From the NCBI GenBank assembly GCA_023548195.1, contig JAJHZJ010000121.1:4932180-4996179 (forward strand): DNA of 64,000 bases. Direction: 5' to 3'. The translations under genes and the position numbers were made by a program. A model generated the notes under the pieces. The model was not told where the DNA came from and ran no database searches. It saw only the letters and a list, made by a program, of their open reading frames with translations. The DNA is from Bettongia penicillata ogilbyi (lineage: Eukaryota; Chordata; Mammalia; Diprotodontia; Potoroidae). Shown piece after piece: positions 62,975 through 64,000 of this stretch; position 1 is the first letter of the stretch; each line of letters starts with the position of its first letter.

Positions 62975-64000
62975 AAAGCAATATCTAGATTGAGAAAATT
63001 TCAGAAAATGATTCACAAATGTTTAAGTCCATTAATGTCATTTAAAGGTAAAAAAAAATTCAAATTTCATTTCTTCCCATCAACATATCCCAGTGTATAT
63101 CATAGAGTGATTTATAGAAAACTAGAGTACTGGATCACCAATTCAGCTAGCAAGTTTTTATTCTCATTTCGATTTTGATGGCTATTGGGCCTTTTTTATC
63201 CATTATGAAACAAGCAAAAATACATGTAACCACAGTATTGTTCATTTTTCTATACTTTCTTAGCACAATGCTCTGTTAAGAGCATTTAAAGAAATCTTCA
63301 TTTCATGTGCCAAAGAGCTTCACATTCTCATTTTTCTTCCCTTTCTTGAGGAAGTTTCCTTTATAAATAAACAGTCATTACTTAAAGGTCCAAACAAAGC
63401 TTCTAGCCACGACTGTCAAAAGCATTTTTAGTTGAGCCTTCTGGGTGTCACTACTCTACTTTTATGCTGTCATTATAATTATGTTGTTTTTTATCTGAGT
63501 GTCTACATTTTCCTGCCGATAGTCATTAAAATAACCTCTCACAATGGATTTTGATACACTATAATCACCTACTCAGCTGCCTTGTCCAAAGGAACAAATT
63601 TCAAATATTCAACGAGACTTGAAGTTTAAAAAAAAATCCCACTAAAAACAACAAAAAAAAGTTCCACCAACGATCTCTGATAAAAACTTATGTAGTACCT
63701 GTACTCAAATGTTTTAGTTATAGACTATGTGTTACATAGCAACCTAATGAATAAAGTTCTTTAAAAAAGAACTCAAATCTTTTAAACATGGAATGACTCA
63801 TATCATGTCCATTTTGCTACATAAGTTCCCAAGACAAGCCTAACTAGATAAGTTCCATGCTGTGTCTTTTTCTTAACATTTTGCATTGACAAAAAAGAAA
63901 TCCACATGAATGGCTGTAGTTAAGTCACTGGGTCACAAAATAACAAATACTTTGAAGTTCATAAAATTCTATTACTAGATATTGCTGTGAAGTATCCTTT
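62975..64000. other. NALCN intron, nothing recognised
   Basis: No exon or recognised repeat up to the window edge. In particular, no NALCN domain I coding sequence was seen. Confidence 0.4.

Overview
This is vertebrate chromosomal DNA and almost certainly marsupial. The clues are low GC content, coding limited to short exons with consensus splice sites, and a marsupial-style repeat set. That set includes L1 elements beginning GGAGCCAAGATGGCGG, CORE-SINE/MIR-like SINEs, abundant L2, and SINEs whose 3' ends look RTE-derived. The RTE-tailed SINE type (tail ending near GGCAACGAAGGACAAACAC) recalls Australian marsupials, but that narrower placement comes from memory of the family and was not tested.

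The only host gene I can support is NALCN, the sodium leak channel, on the minus strand. Four consecutive exons are present: 57662-57531, 46555-46388, 35945-35754 and 8644-8507. They are 132, 168, 192 and 138 bp, all phase 0, and all have GT-AG splice sites. Together they encode 210 uninterrupted residues covering channel domain II: S1, then S2-S3, then S4-S5, then the pore helix with the selectivity-filter glutamate and most of S6. The introns between them are 10,975, 10,442 and 27,109 bp. No exon was recognised in 57663-64000 or 1-8506, so the window appears to lie entirely inside the gene.

Everything else is intron, dominated by retroelement debris. Region by region: 1-8506 holds old L2 and CORE-SINE copies and an L1-like element at 4590-7371 that has ORF1 and a 3' UTR but no ORF2 (half-L1 or HAL1 architecture), with 10-bp target-site duplications. 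8645-35753 holds an antisense L1 5' half (12738-14463), RTE-tailed SINEs, purine tracts and microsatellites, and a long antisense L1 (about 23241-29665). The ORF1 of that L1 is split by a solo LTR (28356-28932). 35946-46387 holds a 3x30-bp tandem array, an unidentified direct-repeat pair, an L1 3' end with target-site duplications, a second ORF2-less copy and a 190-bp CTTT/CCTT tract. 46556-57530 holds many CORE-SINE and L2 fragments. 57663-64000 holds an L2, a third ORF2-less L1-type 3' region on the minus strand, and a second solo LTR (61868-62534) of the same family as the nested one, flanked by perfect 5-bp duplications.

I found no undescribed gene system. The most useful observations are the recurrent ORF2-less L1 architecture, the recognisable pair of LTRs, the tail shared between SINEs and a zinc-finger-encoding LINE fragment, the inverted L1 5' ends around NALCN exon 35754-35945, and the direct repeats at 36.4 and 38.4 kb. 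Repeat family names were assigned by eye from remembered consensus sequences; boundaries are approximate unless target-site duplications are given.
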